Positions 11,430-23,245 are shown, numbered from the stretch's first letter. The stretch is 64,000 nucleotides of DNA from Lasiosphaeria ovina (GCA_033439765.1 JAULSN010000009.1:248001-312000); one strand, 5' to 3'. The notes: generated from the sequence alone by a model not told the origin. Program-made: numbers and translations.

Positions 11430-11830
11430 GTGCAGCCGCCGCAGTGACGCTCCAATATGGGCAACAGCCGCAGCAGCAGCAGCTGCAGCAGCAGCAGCAG
11501 CCGGCGGCCACAGGGTTTGGTGCCGCGGGTGGTCTTGGTGCTCAGGCCCAGAACACCACTGGTGGTGGACTATTTGGCAACAACTAGCCCGCCCAATCTG
11601 CTTCTGGCTGGAATCATCACCCTCCTCCTTTTCGTGTCGTGGTCTCCGTGATGGCTGCTTGCGCAGGAGCACTGTGTCATTGTCGACTGGTTGTCCTCGT
11701 TCGGGAACAACACCCAACAATCAGCAAAACGCTCACGGAGGGAACTCCTTGCTCGGAAATTCCCAGAACATGCAGCCGGCCCACCAGTCATTTTCCACTA
11801 CTCCTTGTCCGACCCTTCGGCCACGGGCTC
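11430..11830 (+). pseudogene. GLFG-type nucleoporin fragment (Nup49/Nup145N-like)
   Basis: A Gln-rich stretch (GQQPQQQQLQQQQQ) leads into GFGAAGGLGAQAQNTTGGGL and FGNN. After a frameshift come SSFGNNTQQ and GGNSLLGNSQNMQPA. Spaced FG/GLFG motifs in Gln/Asn/Thr-rich linkers are the hallmark of the FG nucleoporins that form the permeability barrier of the nuclear pore. The folded anchor domain is absent. It begins about 120 bp after the dynamin fragment but belongs to an unrelated gene. Confidence 0.6.
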
Positions 11831-11928
11831 TGGACTTGGCAGGGCCGGCTTTCCCGGCTCAACGAGAGAAAGACGGGGAATTGCCAATGGCCCCCGATTG
11901 CAAGACATGCAACTGAGATACTCGCGCT

Positions 11929-11970
11929 ACTGCTGCTGCAGCTGCTGCTGCTGCAGCTGCTGCTGCTGCC
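11929..11970. repeat. (CTG)n trinucleotide tract
   Basis: Alternating CTGCTGCTG and CTGCAG units over about 42 bp. A related CAG tract lies in the nucleoporin fragment at about 11470-11503. Confidence 0.9.
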
Positions 11971-12318
11971 GTCGTAGGCGAAGTTGTGCAGGCCTGTCCG
12001 TTGCAGCAGGGCCACCACTGTCTGCATCTCCCTTGCTCGACAGCTATCGAGGTCATGTCGACGGCGAGCATGAAATGTATCAGTAACATGAAGCCATATC
12101 AATATTGCTCTTGCTCGCTTTTCACGAAACTCTCTGTATTGTAGTCGTTGAACTTTCGATCTGAGGGAGGGAACAGATTGGCAAGGCAGACGAGGTGAGA
12201 CAGCGTATCGAGACCATCACGGGATAGCTGACGCGCGAACACCATGATGCCCCCGTGCAGCCAGCCGGCGTCGGATGCCGGCGACGACGGCGGTGCCCCC
12301 ATGCAGCGGGAGTCGGCG

Positions 12319-12337
12319 CCCCCCCCCCCCCCCCCCC
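12319..12337 (+). repeat. Poly-C tract, 19 bases
   Basis: Nineteen consecutive C between GAGTCGGCG and ATGTAGCAGC, directly beyond the end of NTF2 copy A. Confidence 0.95.
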
Positions 12338-12344
12338 ATGTAGC

Positions 12345-12645
12345 AGCAGCAGTGGGCCAATTTCTCAAAGGCCGTATATGGGGCAAGAAGAGTTGTCGAT
12401 AAGGGGGCTGGTGGCCTCGTTGGCCAGGGTGCGGAGAGGGAGGTCCTGGAAACAGCACACGTTACCCTCCTAGACAAGCCGGCGAGGATGCCCTTCTCCG
12501 CCAGGAAGAGGGAGCTAGTGCAGACAGACAAGATTGTGCGCTTGGGGTCGGTCCTGTTTCTGCATCTCGGAGAATGCGGCGATGAGGTCGAGGGGCTCGG
12601 CGATCCAGATTGAACGCCTCGCAGTAATAGTCCATAAGTTCAACT
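12345..12645 (-). pseudogene. NTF2-like nuclear transport factor, copy A (decayed)
   Basis: The minus strand begins VELMDYYCEAFNLDRRA, matching the NTF2 N-terminal helix (F.EFYY..FD.DR..L). Further downstream it carries FQDLPLRTLANEATSPL, which corresponds to the FQDLPSYPTLPNGA exon of copy B at 49415-49835. Between them the expected YRDNS...WEG strand is not readable. The pure C run at 12319-12337 lies just downstream. NTF2 imports Ran-GDP into the nucleus. This copy has lost too much to function. Confidence 0.55.
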
Positions 12646-13170
12646 AATCAGTGAAAGGCGGGCAGGTCCTAGGGTAAGCGACGAAGGTATAAGGAGAAAA
12701 GTGGTCGCTGGAGAAAAGGAATGCGCTTTATTGTGATGGTAGATTTTTGTATTGTTGCGGGAGATATGAAGGTGAGGGAGGGCTCCGGAGTCTCTGCGGA
12801 GCCATTGACTGCGATAGATGGATTTTGTCTCGGGCTCGGGCTCTTCGGTTGCAAGCTTGGTGATTTCCGATATCACGCCCTCGCGGTGAAGTATTATTTA
12901 TTCAGATAAAGGTCGGCCTCAACCCGGCCATGCCCAGATCTTGTCGTTTCGCCCGTCGCTCTGTCGGAATGGCTCCAGAGACATGTCGGAATAGCTCGAG
13001 AGATGAGGGAAAGGAAGCAGGCGTCGGTTCAAGGTCCGTTGATGATGTTGTTGCTGCCGCTGGGCAAGTACAAAGGTCTGCACGCCTCGCGGGATCCGGC
13101 CGCGTCCTGCTCGAGGCCGCGCTGTGCGTCCCTTGTTCGCGCGCACGCCTGCGTTGCCTGGGCTCGAGGG
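12646..13170. other. No gene; 5' flank shared with NTF2 copy B
   Basis: Words such as GGTCGCTGGAGAAAAGGAAT and CGCTTTATT at 12704-12735 recur at 49974-50022, so the duplicated segment extends into the upstream flank of NTF2. Nothing else is recognised. Confidence 0.5.
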
Positions 13171-13350
13171 CTAGGCCTTCTGTTTGGTACTGCCGAATTT
13201 CTTACTCTTGGGGGTGGCCAGCTTCTTGACGTCTGGCGAGAGCAGAATGCGCGTGATGTACTGGTTGTGGGCGTTGAAGTGGGTCAGGGGCACCAGTTGC
13301 GTCCGGCCGAAACAACCGGCAGCTCGCCGTCACCGTTACCATTCACCACC
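13171..13350 (-). pseudogene. LST8 WD40-repeat fragment
   Basis: The minus strand reads, after a shift, TQLVPLTHFNAHNQYITRIL directly followed by LSPDVKKLAT. LST8 (Pop3/Wat1), the WD40 subunit of TOR complexes, has the same strand-loop-strand with an LVP...F.AH..YI.R.LLSPD...LAT core. The family continues with a conserved CSADHT. Here that is replaced by PKSKKFGSTKQKA and a stop, so the similarity ends abruptly at about 13215. One blade-sized piece of about 45 codons remains. Confidence 0.65.
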
Positions 13351-14165
13351 GCAGCAAATCGGCATTGGAATCGGCGATAGCTCTCAACGTGGGGGGGGGG
13401 CGACACCCCCCAAGTTGGCGCCGAAGACCTCGCGAGCCCGCTCCTCGCGAGCCCAGCTCAGTCAAGAGCTCTTCCGTCTCCCTCTTGTAACCCTCAACTT
13501 CGTCAATCGTTGTGACAGTGGTATATTTGGAAACGTGCGGAGTTACTTGGAACCCCCCATCATCTCCAATTCCTTGGTGGAAATTCCAGCTCGCAATATC
13601 TGTCTCCGCGCATTCGGCAACGCAGGCGCGCGAGCCCCTAGCGCAGGCGTCCGCGCGAACCAGGGACGCGGGTTTGGCTTCGGATGATGGCATTGCTTTT
13701 ACCCTGGAGCCGTCCGTGGTGCGCGGATTGCGAGACCAACACCGTCAGAGCTGTCTGAAGAGCTCCCGTGAAAGACAAGGGCATTGTCAGTCGAGGGACC
13801 TTTATACGTATTGTTAGCCGAGGAACTGGCAAACACGTGGTCAAAGCTAAACTCGCCATTGTCAGTCGAGGGACTTCCATACGTATCGTCAGCCGAGGAA
13901 CTGGCAAACATGGTCAAAGCTAAACTCGCCGCCGAGTCTGTCTGGATCATGCAAAACCAGTGCACTCTGGAAGGACTCACCAAGTTCTCGGTCTCCACCC
14001 TACTGGTTTCCGTATCTCATCCCTGTCATCATCATCCCCATAGCAGCCGCATCCACCTTTTTACTTTTAAGGGGGATCCGTTTCCAGCCACTTATAACTC
14101 TCATCCACGGGGTAACTCTATTGTTGGGTAAAAAAAGGACGAAAACAAAGCAGACCGGAAAGCAA
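13300..14165. repeat. Duplicated block, copy B
   Basis: Partner of 8780-9690. It contains a 10-base G run (13391-13400), the GACAGTGGTATATTTGGAAA segment, a shorter tandem array (about 13775-13935), and the same distal end GGGTAAAAAAAGGACGAAAA. Copy B has fewer array units than copy A, so the array has expanded or contracted since duplication. Confidence 0.85.
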
Positions 14166-14220
14166 GTCCATTTGTGCCATCCCCGGGACCCAAGATCTGG
14201 CTCTCTGGCCCGGATACGTC

Positions 14221-16420
14221 ATGCCCGAAGTAAGTCTGGGTTTGGAGAAGGCCTACGTGATTGACCTCGACCGCAAAACCCTGGGCCGCAACAACGTCTG
14301 CCACTTCCGCCTGGAGGCACCGCCCGACTCAAAAACTCTGTACTCGTTGACAGACCAGGGCACTAGGGACTGGTCTGGGCTGGAGCTGAGGCTGGCACAC
14401 CCCTGTATCGCCACCAATGCGGTACCTACCGCTTCCGCCCCTTTTCGACAAGCTTCCGGTTGAGACCGAGTATATGAAGCTGGAGCCGCAGCTCATGGCG
14501 GAACCCAGCGGGCTAAAGGGCAACGCTGAAGCTCTCATATCCGCGATAGAGTATTTCCAGCTCCTCTCCTGCGAAATGTACGAGACGGCCATCCCGTAGC
14601 TCCTGCTTACCTGCTCTACGGAAAGCCACCTGTTCCGCGAACTGTGCTATCCAATGCTCATGGTGGCCTCCTGCTCTCCGGACCACCTAATGCTAGTCGA
14701 TGCCGCCGCATTGCACCTGCCGGACGGTCCGTATCTAGCCGTAGAGAAGCTGTCTTCCTTCAAGTATGGCATCCGGCCAGGCTCTCCCAAGACGCTCGTA
14801 TCAAGCTTCCTGAGCGACTTCCACGAGCCCGGCAAAGCCCCCGGAAGCGCACCACCGGAGACCTCATACTGGATCGGACCGGTGCTTCTTGTGAGGCTGG
14901 AATACGACTTGCCGTGCAGAACGAGATTCCCAGCTGCAATCACCGCCGCTATAGCCTATGGCAGAGCCGAGAAGCGGGTGTTTCGAGCCGTGGTATGCTC
15001 TCTCCGATACTTGGTGCTCATCCGCGTCAGCTTCCGGAGTGTCATCCATTCGAAGCGCTATTCTTTGTTGACCAAACGTCCTTATTTCTCGCCTTTGTAC
15101 GCCGAAAGGATCAATATTCCAGAGCCGGCCCTGAACGTGTCCAACCAGGGTGGCTCCGACAACTCAGACTGGGTTGCGCCCCAGTCCGGTGATGAGTTCC
15201 GAATTCTTGCGCGTTTCTTCATCAAGTCAGACAGCATGACTGACCGGTAAGCATTGCCATTTATTCCCACCAATCCATATAATTCCGCAGCCGATTTTGT
15301 TTTTCTTTCTTTCTTTTTTTTCTTGGAGTTCGCGACCGACCGATGTTCGCTTCGCAGAGCACGCGAGAAATTCGCCCTGCGTGTTGCTTTTGAGCTAGTG
15401 GAAAAAAACCGTAGGGATCCCGATCTACTCCGAACCGCCGAGGAGAAATTTGAACATAAAAAGCCCTTCACCCGCTTACGCCGTGGTTGGCAGAACCCCA
15501 AAAGCTTCCACGTCCGTTGCATTCTGCTTCTCGGGGCCGGTAGCAGCACCTCGACACCGAGCTTCATCGCCGTGCCAGTGCCGTGGGAGCGCGTGCTCCC
15601 TCCGCAGACGCTGACCACCGCTTTAGAACTCGAGTCTGCGCCCGAGTTCCCCAGCTTGGACCTTCCCCGACCGCCTGAAATTGACATGTCTAGCTCCGGA
15701 CGAGAACGGCGATGATCCATGGCGACAGCTCGCGAGCGAGGGCACCAACTGGGGCCCTTCTTGAGGCCTCGCTTGCCTCACCCGACGACGGTCATCTCAT
15801 CCCCGGCTACGAGATCAGCCTGGCCGTGGTCTATGGGCTCATCTTTTTTGTCCCGTCGGGGGTAGCGGGGTGTGGGAATGACGGGCTAGAATACTTGGAA
15901 TACCTCGGCAAGGTGCTCTACGGACAGGTTGCGCGGTAGTCGCTCAACTCGTACCTGCAAATAGCAAGACGCGTCTGGCTAAACACCAAGGAGGGACACA
16001 TCTCGACGTACTTCGTGGCGCTGTACAAGCCGGCATCCGAGGACTCTGCCGAGGGATGGGCCCGAGCCGAGAAAGAGGCGCGGAAGCAGGCAGAGCTCGA
16101 GTACATTCGCGAGGCCTTTATCCTGTGGATCAAGAAAAAGGATACGTACGTCTTTTTCCCTGCAGAATCCAGATTGTTGTTGGAATTGGTTTGACTGACA
16201 TGTTTTTTTTCCCCTCCTTCCAGGGCCATGCACGACCTCGCCGTCTCCGCCATTATCGGCACCAAGTTCAAGGTGCTCCACGTGACGAAGCACCCGCGAA
16301 TCACACTACCCACCTTCACCTTGATGGATCTTCCTGGATGGGAATCCCCATATACAGGATGGAGACCCCGGCAGCGCCGCAAGGTCCTCGTTGTATCCGT
16401 CTCGTGCTCAAAACTCGTCA
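14221..16420 (+). pseudogene. Uncharacterised fungal multi-exon gene, broken
   Basis: It starts MPEVSLGLEKAYVIDLDRKT, resembling a widespread uncharacterised fungal family with a Y.IDLD strand near the N-terminus. A frameshift near 14420 leads to DKLPVETEYMKLEPQLMAE; a TAG at 14597 interrupts; then about 210 open codons follow to SDSMTDR. An intron (15248 to about 15356, GTAAGC...CAG) joins to KFALRVAFELVEKNRRDPD. Frameshifts near 15690 and 15755 connect DDPWRQLASEGTNWGP to GHLIPGYEISLAVVYG. A second TAG lies at 15937. An intron at 16146-16222 precedes AMHDLAVSAIIGTKFKV. Both stops would be Gln if a CAG had become TAG. The function is unknown. Confidence 0.55.
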
Positions 16421-16819
16421 GACAGTACCGTCTTCCTCGTCTCTGGTTTCTAGCACGCTGCGGGAAAGCCCAGAGTTGGTCACAAAGACTCGCACACGGT
16501 CTCTAACGGCTAACCAAGCCCTGCAGATCGAAGACATCCTCACGGGCATATTGATTGACAGTGTAACATGTTTACTGTATGGCCCAGCCTTGCTGCTCTG
16601 TTGCTGACAATGTCACTCCCTAGGAAAGCTCCGAATGTTCGAAACTGAAAAGCCGCAAATATGCTGTTCATGACGTTGAACAGTGGAAGCCACGCCCAGC
16701 AAAGATCACGCCGATTATTGAAGACTTTCAGGAGTACCCAGATGATGAGGAACAAGCGATGCATGGGCGTCCTCGGCCTTCGCGGGCTGAGGGGCTTCCA
16801 CCAGAATCTCGACGATCGA

Positions 16820-17345
16820 GGCCCACGTCCTGCTTTCGAAAGCCTTCTCCTAGCCTACTTGAAGACCCACTCCCTACACAACGCGTTCAGAGTTGGCAGC
16901 ACGGAAAAAGTACCTGTTCCGGGCGGAAGCCTGCGTCACCGCGACGCGACACATGGCAAAGGGAGAGGTGATCGATAATCTCTGCGGTAAGCGCGTGCCC
17001 TTGAGCGATAAGGAGCTCGGGAAACTGGTGGAGAAAAAGAAGAACTTCAGCGTACTCGAAAAGACACATTACTGTCCTACGAGAGTACTTTGGCTACAAA
17101 AACAAAGGCTGCCGGTGCGAGCCTTGCCAGACGGTAGAGCCCGAGAATCAGATGACGGCGGACGGCGGAGAGAATGGCGTCCTGAAGGGGCATTCTGTGC
17201 GCAGGACCCGTACTGCCAGACAAAGACAGCAGCACTTGGACGACTTGGAGCTTCGCCTCGACGAGACGGGCCAAGGTCCTCCACGAAAGAAAGAAAAAGA
17301 AGGCAAATCCCGACCCGACTTCCGATGCCAAACCAACCAACCCTC
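16820..17345 (+). pseudogene. SET9/KMT5 histone H4-K20 methyltransferase fragment
   Basis: Three pieces match Set9/Suv4-20 in order: YLKTHSLHNAFRVGSTEK (usual RRYV.IY.PDC.FEV..T.RY), then ACVTATRHMAKGEVIDNLCG followed by DFSV-like KNFSVL, then GEYFGYKNKGCRCEPCQTVE (usual GE.YFG..N..C.C..CE, the post-SET zinc ligands). The central SET core with the NHDC motif that binds the methyl donor is deleted between KNFSVL and EYFG. Frameshifts separate the first two pieces. A charged tail (TARQRQQHLDDLELRLDETG) follows. The enzyme would act on chromatin; this remnant lacks the active site. Confidence 0.75.
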
Positions 17346-17409
17346 AGACTCCTTGGGGCGCAGCCTTCCAGAGCCAGGGCCCCGGGTCCCTCCCTCACTA
17401 AAGAAAAGG

Positions 17410-18560
17410 AGGGTGGGTCATGCACGAGCAGCCTCCAGGAGGCAGTCCCTCGAACGCCTCGAAGTCCTGTCTTCCACCCATAGGCACATTTAAAACAGGC
17501 CCATTCTCGCCGTCGCTCTCATTCTCGTCACTGTCACTCTCGTCGTCACTTTCATTCTCGTCGTCACCGGCATCCTCGTCGGCCTCCAACACGGTATCAA
17601 GGTGTTTGAAGCGCAGCTTTGCGCCTCCCTCCGTCTTTGGCCAGAGCCACGGCCACACTCAGAACGTTCGAGATCTGGATAGTCGTCGCGCGTTAGCCTC
17701 GCCCGCGGCCCAAGCCGTCTCGGGAAGGGGGTTCATATTACCCTCTCGGCCGTTGAGTTTGTACTTGGCCAGCTCCTTCAGGCCGTCGTCATCTGTGATC
17801 AGCCCGCCGCACCACTTCTCCTTGGTGAGCTTCGTTTGGCACCACAGTTCTTTGCGATTGGCGAAGGACGGCGGCCTGTATCGGACGGCCTGGTGGACCC
17901 TGTCGATCATGGCACGGTCAAACTTGCGGTACCACGTATTCGTGGTAATCATGGCAATGCCTCGGAAGGTTTCCATGCGGTGGCGCAGGAACATGCTCAC
18001 GAGGACGTTATGCGCCGCGGTATTCGTTGCGCTTGGAGAAGTAGATATCGCCCTCGTCCACGAGCAGGATGGCACGCCAGCGGTGGGAGAGGTAGAAGTA
18101 CTGGTCCAGTTCATCTTCTAGATGGCTAGGATTACTAAAGTCGCCCGACGAAAATCTGGACCAAGGGAACCTGGTACTGTTTCGCCAGCTGGACTGCCGT
18201 GTATGTCTTTGCCCACACCCGGAGGGCCACTGGTTGCACTGTCAGCTTCCTCCACTCCATGACTGGCAGGGGGGAATGGAGAAGAGGGCGGGGAGATCAG
18301 TGGCTTACTGGAGCACCACAATGTAGCCCTTTTCGTCTTTTGCCACTCGGCTCGTTTTGTCGGGGGAGAGTTTTTCCTTCGCAAGCGCGTCGATGATCCT
18401 CTTCTTACCATCATCCTGCTACCCCCTAATATCGGCTCTTCTCCTAGCTTAGAAAGCTGCTTCTGGAGAGTCTCCTTGATGCTGGATTCAGTTGTCTGTC
18501 CATTGACAGCGCCATCGGGGGTCTTGCGGCGATTCTTTGACTTGTTCAAGCCTTCTCATG
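17410..18560 (-). pseudogene. Fungal AAA+ ATPase, frameshifted in Walker A
   Basis: On the minus strand an N-terminal part (KTSRVAKDEKGYIVVLQ) is followed by a probable GTAAGC intron and the Walker A motif SGPPGVGK, where one extra A shifts the frame; YTAVQLAKQYQVPLVQIF continues in another frame. Then come LSHRWRAILLVDEGDIYFSK (Walker B, DEGD) and NVLVSMFLRHRMETFRGIAM followed by ITTN (sensor 1 region), FDRAMIDRVHQAVRYRPP, and an Asp/Glu-rich tail (DAGDDENESDDESDSDENES). This is the architecture of the large fungal AAA family with GPPG.GKT, LLLDEAD and F..A...R.H..L.Y. The Walker A lesion would abolish ATP binding unless it is a sequencing error. Confidence 0.72.
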
Positions 18561-19754
18561 ATCGCAACGAAGGGTGGTAGAAACGCTGGGTTGAAAACAA
18601 AAGCGAAATCCGATAAAAAAGGACAAACCAGCGATTCGAAGGGCAAGAAAGATATCAGGGAGAGAAACCCGGCCAGTAAAACAACGGGGCAGAGGGCGAT
18701 AGCTTTATCCGGGGGGAACGTACATGCGTGCCAGCGGGGCACAGGCAAAAATCCCTTCCTCTCTCGTCCAAACATGGCTGGGCGTTAGGGGGTGCAGTTG
18801 TCGTTCACCGGGCAGGCGTCCTCGTCAGTGACTGCCAGCCAGCCAGCCAGCCAGCCAATGGCCTCAGGAAATCGGAGATGGTGACCCAACTATTGAGCAC
18901 AAATAAGTGAGGCGAGCGGGGCGATCAACACATGTTCTCGGGACAACGCCACCTATTGGCTTGTGAAACATCATTGTCCTTCAACCTCTACTAGATAGCT
19001 TATCTCAGAGAGGAAGTAAACAACCATCATATGAACGGACAGACCTGGCCTTCATCCTTAGCGACGAGGGTGCTTCGAAGTAACCGGGCTTGCCGCGTGT
19101 TTTTTTGCGATTGGAACGTCGCACTTGTAACATTGCGGGACCTGGGCCTGCCCTGGCCGTGGAAGTGACAAATCACGCGGCGCACCCAGGTCCTCGCGTA
19201 ATTTGGCCCTCCATAGCGCCTGCAGACACGTCCCTTTTCCGTTTAAATCTTCGGGGAACTAACTGACAGAGCGACGCTCGGACCACCATAAACAAAAAAC
19301 GGCACAGAAGAAAAATGACGAAGTCAACTCTACCTACAATGCGGGACTCACGGTTGGACCCGTTGGCTTGTCTCGGGTTGGTCGGCGTTCTCTGAAACAC
19401 GACAGGTCAAAACAGGGCTTACATAGCGCTGAGGACACGGCTAGTCTGCTTTGCCCCCCCCCGTGGGGTTCGCAGGGCAACCAGGCAACCAGGCAACCAG
19501 ACAATAAGCAGGACCATGCAGGACAGGGCGACGCGATGGTGGTCAGACAGACTTTGGCATCCACCAATCAACCAAAGTGCAGCCACGTACGAGGGGGAGA
19601 TAACGCGTCGTGTTGAGGCTCGGTGTGTGACTGGCGCGGCGAGTAATGGGCTCCCTTTCGACGAGCGACATATTGAGGATGTTCTGGGCAGGGGATTGAC
19701 CCACCGCTTGCTATGACAGAAAGACCAGAAACAAGAAACAAGAAACGACTCTTC
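18561..19754. other. No gene recognised; small (CAGC)n run
   Basis: A Lys/Arg-rich ORF at 18537-18788 and several short ORFs have no recognisable domain. A CAGC run lies at about 18836-18857. Two consecutive CAACCAGG units occur near 19480-19497. Confidence 0.4.
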
Positions 19755-20990
19755 TCTCACCATGCTCCTGTCTCACGAATCCGTGTCCATTTTCAGGAGC
19801 GAGGCCATGTTCTCGCCCTCATCTTCATCTTTCAGCATCCGGCCAAACGTGACGTCCAGCGCATTGTCGCCGCCGCCACCCCCTTTGCCCTCGTTCTCGT
19901 CTTCGTCGTCGTCGTCGTCGTCGCCATCGGCAGGAGCACTTTGCTTCCGCCATGACGACGTCTAACCCAGCGTCTAACCCAGCGTCGTGCATCGCAAAGT
20001 CCTCGTCTAGGCGCTCGTAGGGAATAATTCTGGGCCCTCGATCCGGATAGGGAACCGGTCATCTTGGGGGAGACACCAGCTGCAGGTATAATACGGCTGC
20101 GCCCGTCTGCGCGCGCAGGTTCTGCTCATCCTTGACACCAATGTCCGTCAGAGGGTATTCCTCAGGCAGGACAAATGAGGACGGCGTCACGATGAAATCA
20201 TGGTTGGTATCATCATACAGGCGGTGGTGTTCCCCCCTGAAGTCGAAGTCGAAGTCAGTCCCGCACGGAGCGGATGTAACTTCTGTGCGGGAGCCTCTAC
20301 CAAAACGAGTGGTCTAATTCGTAGTGGCAAGTGTGTTTGCGTATAGATGTAGGACCGTCATCACGGGGGAGGAGCCGCAGGTATATGGACGAAGGCGACG
20401 GACACGGTGTTCCACAGCTCGTAGAGTGCCTCGCGCATGTCCGGGTCGAGGGCCGGGAGCGATGACAGGTTACCCAGGCGCCAGGTGGGTGCAGCCGAAT
20501 GTTCCGATCATGATCAAAGAACAAGCCCTCCATCTTCCCGGCCCCCCGTGGAACCAGGAAGCAACTCTCTCAAGGAGCCCCCTTTCCAGAAAACCGCTCA
20601 GTTCAATGAAGGCAGACGTCCAGAGCCGAATCATCCTCTCCTTACTCTCCCCCCACATTTGCCCCATTGATCCCGTGGCAGTATGAAGCAGAGCCTCCGA
20701 ATCAGGGCTTTGGCCTCGAACGACAACACTTCCAGCGAAGTTAATGCAAGGGTTTCGGGAGTCATGATAACGGTCGCGCGCTTCACCGGTGACCACCCCT
20801 ACGCCCGTCAGGCAAGCTGCATCCCTCTCCCCCAAAATAGGTGGCCGCGTAGTCGCTCAACTGCGGGACGGGACACAAATGAAGTGTTTCGTGCGCTTGT
20901 AATAGTAGGGTCGCCAGATGTAGTCGTGCTTCTTCGACAGCTGCGTCAGGGTCCAGGGCGTCCACAGCTTGATAGGGAGTTTGGTTTTTC
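19755..20990 (-). pseudogene. Unidentified protein, fragmented
   Basis: Minus-strand pieces in shifting frames look protein-like. They are WTLTQLSKKHDYIWRPYYYK (about 20950-20880), SSLPALDPDMREALYELWNT (about 20470), VLPEEYPLTDIGVKDEQNLR then TGAAVLYLQLVSP (about 20170-20070), RIEGPELFPYERLDEDFAMH (about 20040), and an acidic stretch (GDDDDDDEDENEGKGGGGDN) leading to ALDVTFGRMLKDEDEGENMA. I do not recognise the family. The pieces are co-linear and may come from one gene with several frameshifts, or from two genes. Confidence 0.35.
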
Positions 20991-21231
20991 CAGTCGCACC
21001 GCGCTTTGTACCGGTTTTTGCAACGAGTACAACACTCCTGGGCTTTCTCGGGCCGGTAGACTGCTATCGAGAATGGGAGGCCGTGCTTGAGTCGTCGAGA
21101 AGGTCATAGATGATCCATTTGATATCTAACGAGGCGTGAGCATGGGGGGACAAGCACGGCGATGGCACCATCACGAGGTGGTCAGTCAAGCACTCACCTG
21201 TAGGCAGATCAAGCAAAATAGTCGGCTATAT

Positions 21232-21440
21232 CCGAGCCAATTCTTCTATCGTCTTCTTGGCGGGACGACGACTATTACGGCCGCCGCGACCGCGACCGCG
21301 ACCGCGAACCCCTTTATTTCCGGCCCCGCGAGTGGTAGTACTAGCGGTGCCCCTTCGTAATACCTACGCCGTACTTGATATTCGCAGCAGACTTCGGCTG
21401 CACCTTCGGCCGTGTGATACGCTGGTTGAGAGGCTTCGGT
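21232..21440 (-). pseudogene. Yra1/ALY mRNA-export adaptor, C-terminal fragment
   Basis: The minus strand reads LNQRITRPKVQPKSAAN, then after a shift GVRGRGRGRGGRNSRRPAKK followed by TIEEL. Fungal Yra1/ALY proteins end with a PK.QPKSAA segment, an RGRG box and a KKT.EELD.EM helix, so the order fits. The RRM domain that should precede it is absent and the last residues (DAEM-like) are lost. Yra1 couples transcription to mRNA export; this is an exon-sized remnant. Confidence 0.58.
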
Positions 21441-22960
21441 TGAGGGATTAGCTTAGTAGAGGCCACGACTACCTCAACCTATGGAATATTATAGCCCGTT
21501 TTCTAGCACGGTGAGAGGAGATATATATATATACCTTGACCGGGCGGTTATCGATAAGAAGGCCGTTGACCTTTGAAAATGCCTTACTAGCTCCGTCAAT
21601 ATAGAGTCAACTTCCTTAGAGAGGCAGGGAGGATTAGCAGTCGAGCCAGGCATATCTTAGTACGCACTTGAACCACATATGGCACGGACGAGCAGCTTCG
21701 TACCGCACGTTATCGCGGACGGTCGAGTACGAGTAGTAGGTGTAGCCGCCGTTGAAGATGCCGGTTCTGCGTAATACCGGGTCGATACTAAGCGAGCGGT
21801 CCTTAATGCCGCGGTCTAGAAACAGACCAGTCATCTAGCACCGGCTGTGGAGGTGGAAGGCCGAGACCAGGGCCAAAGAGGCCGAGATCGAGGCTAGGAC
21901 CCTCAGGTCCTCCGGAGCAGGATTCTGATGATGAGGAGAGCGAATACTCTGACGGTGAGACGATTCCGACCAAGACTCTGATGAAAAGGTGAGGGCTCTG
22001 GCCAAGAAAAACGCCGACCATACTGCTACAAATGATGCCGCAAGTCCAGTCTCGAAATATAGATCCGAGACACTACCTAGGAGAACTCCTTCTGGAGTTC
22101 TCAGATCTATACGGGAATAATTTCGACTACGCTAACCCGGCCATATATCTCGACCCCCCCTAAATATATACCCAAGGTCGGGTTTTACGTTCGCTCGTTA
22201 TCGTGGTACGTAGTCGTGGTACCTAACTCCCCGGGGTGAGGGCCTCAGGTCGGTCCTTTATAAAGGGCCGGGCGTAGGCCGGGGACGACGCCGGTAATGA
22301 TGTTGCGGCCCTAGTGGGCGTTTGCTGTACGCAGCTCAGTGACGACAGATACTTGGGGTGGTAGATGGGGAAAATTACTGCCAAGGAAGCTGGTAAGGAA
22401 AAAGGAGAATACATGAAGGCATCGTCCAAATACACCAAGGATATTATCCAAATACATCATGGGCGAGGCCGTCAAAGTCCTTCTTCATCGAGGACTCAAT
22501 GCCCGGTATTATTTCTTTAACCGGCAGCTCGAATTCGCACCGCCGGGTCCCCTCCCTGCGGACCGTCTCAGACCCCGACCACTCGGCCTACAAGAACCCC
22601 GACCTCAAGCGTCACTGGCATCTTGAACACGGCTCGGCGGCCCCCGCCTAGCGCAGGTGGTCGGTCTGCCCTTAGATATCATATCATACAGAAGGAAGGC
22701 GCGGGCTTTATAGCAAGAACGAATGAACTTGACGACGACGTCGAGAGCTTCCTAGGCTGGGTCTGCCCACGCCGGCCGCTATGGGATCCAAGAACTTGAA
22801 TAGGCATATGAACAGGAATATGAATATGAACATGAACAACATGAATATGAACACGAACGGGATCATGAACGCACACCCGGTCCGGTCCAAGTCCGACTCT
22901 TCTTTTTTTCGTTTCATCATATCTGCTTGAAGGGGCCTCGAATTGCTCGTCTGAAATGTC
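21441..22960. other. AT-biased decayed stretch, no gene
   Basis: TATATATATATA tracts and stop-rich frames at 21470-21640 and 22060-22220 suggest mild RIP. A minus ORF (21834-21634) reads ARPCHMWFKCVLRYAWLDC but has no family. A segment at 21841-21905 with GAGGCCGAGATCGAGGC resembles 47045-47080. A plus frame at 22559-22650 (SDPDHSAYKNPDLKRHWHLE) is unplaced. Confidence 0.4.
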
Positions 22961-22962
22961 TA

Positions 22963-23245
22963 GCTCTCGGTCTCTTTTGAGCTACGCTTTTTGCTGGACT
23001 TCGCCTTGGGCGCCGGCGCATATTTCTCGAGCCAGCTTGTCGAACGCGCTGGCTCGGGGATGCCTAGTTGGTTCCGCTGTATCAAGGCGGCGAGACCCGC
23101 CTCTGAGTCTGTCTTGGATTTCTCCCCGTAGAGTTTGTCGTGCACGCACGCCTAGGTCTTTGGCTAGCTCCTCAGCCTCCTCCGCGGCCTCGCCCTTGGC
23201 GGCCTTGAACACGTTGTTGCTTTGATGACTTTTTGGTCTCGCGAG
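22963..23245 (-). pseudogene. DnaJ-domain protein (DNAJC9-like), C-terminal fragment
   Basis: The minus strand reads AAKGEAAEEAEELAKDLGV and, after a one-base shift at about 23145, HDKLYGEKSKTDSEAGLAAL, then IQRNQ, then LEKYAPAPKAKSSKKRSSKE and a stop. DNAJC9-like fungal proteins end with KEAEELAKELGV.DKLFG, an ALAALI..RQ helix, an L..KYAPK segment and a basic tail. The J domain is absent. An EKYAP piece and the natural stop are preserved. Such proteins act as nuclear histone co-chaperones. Confidence 0.68.
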
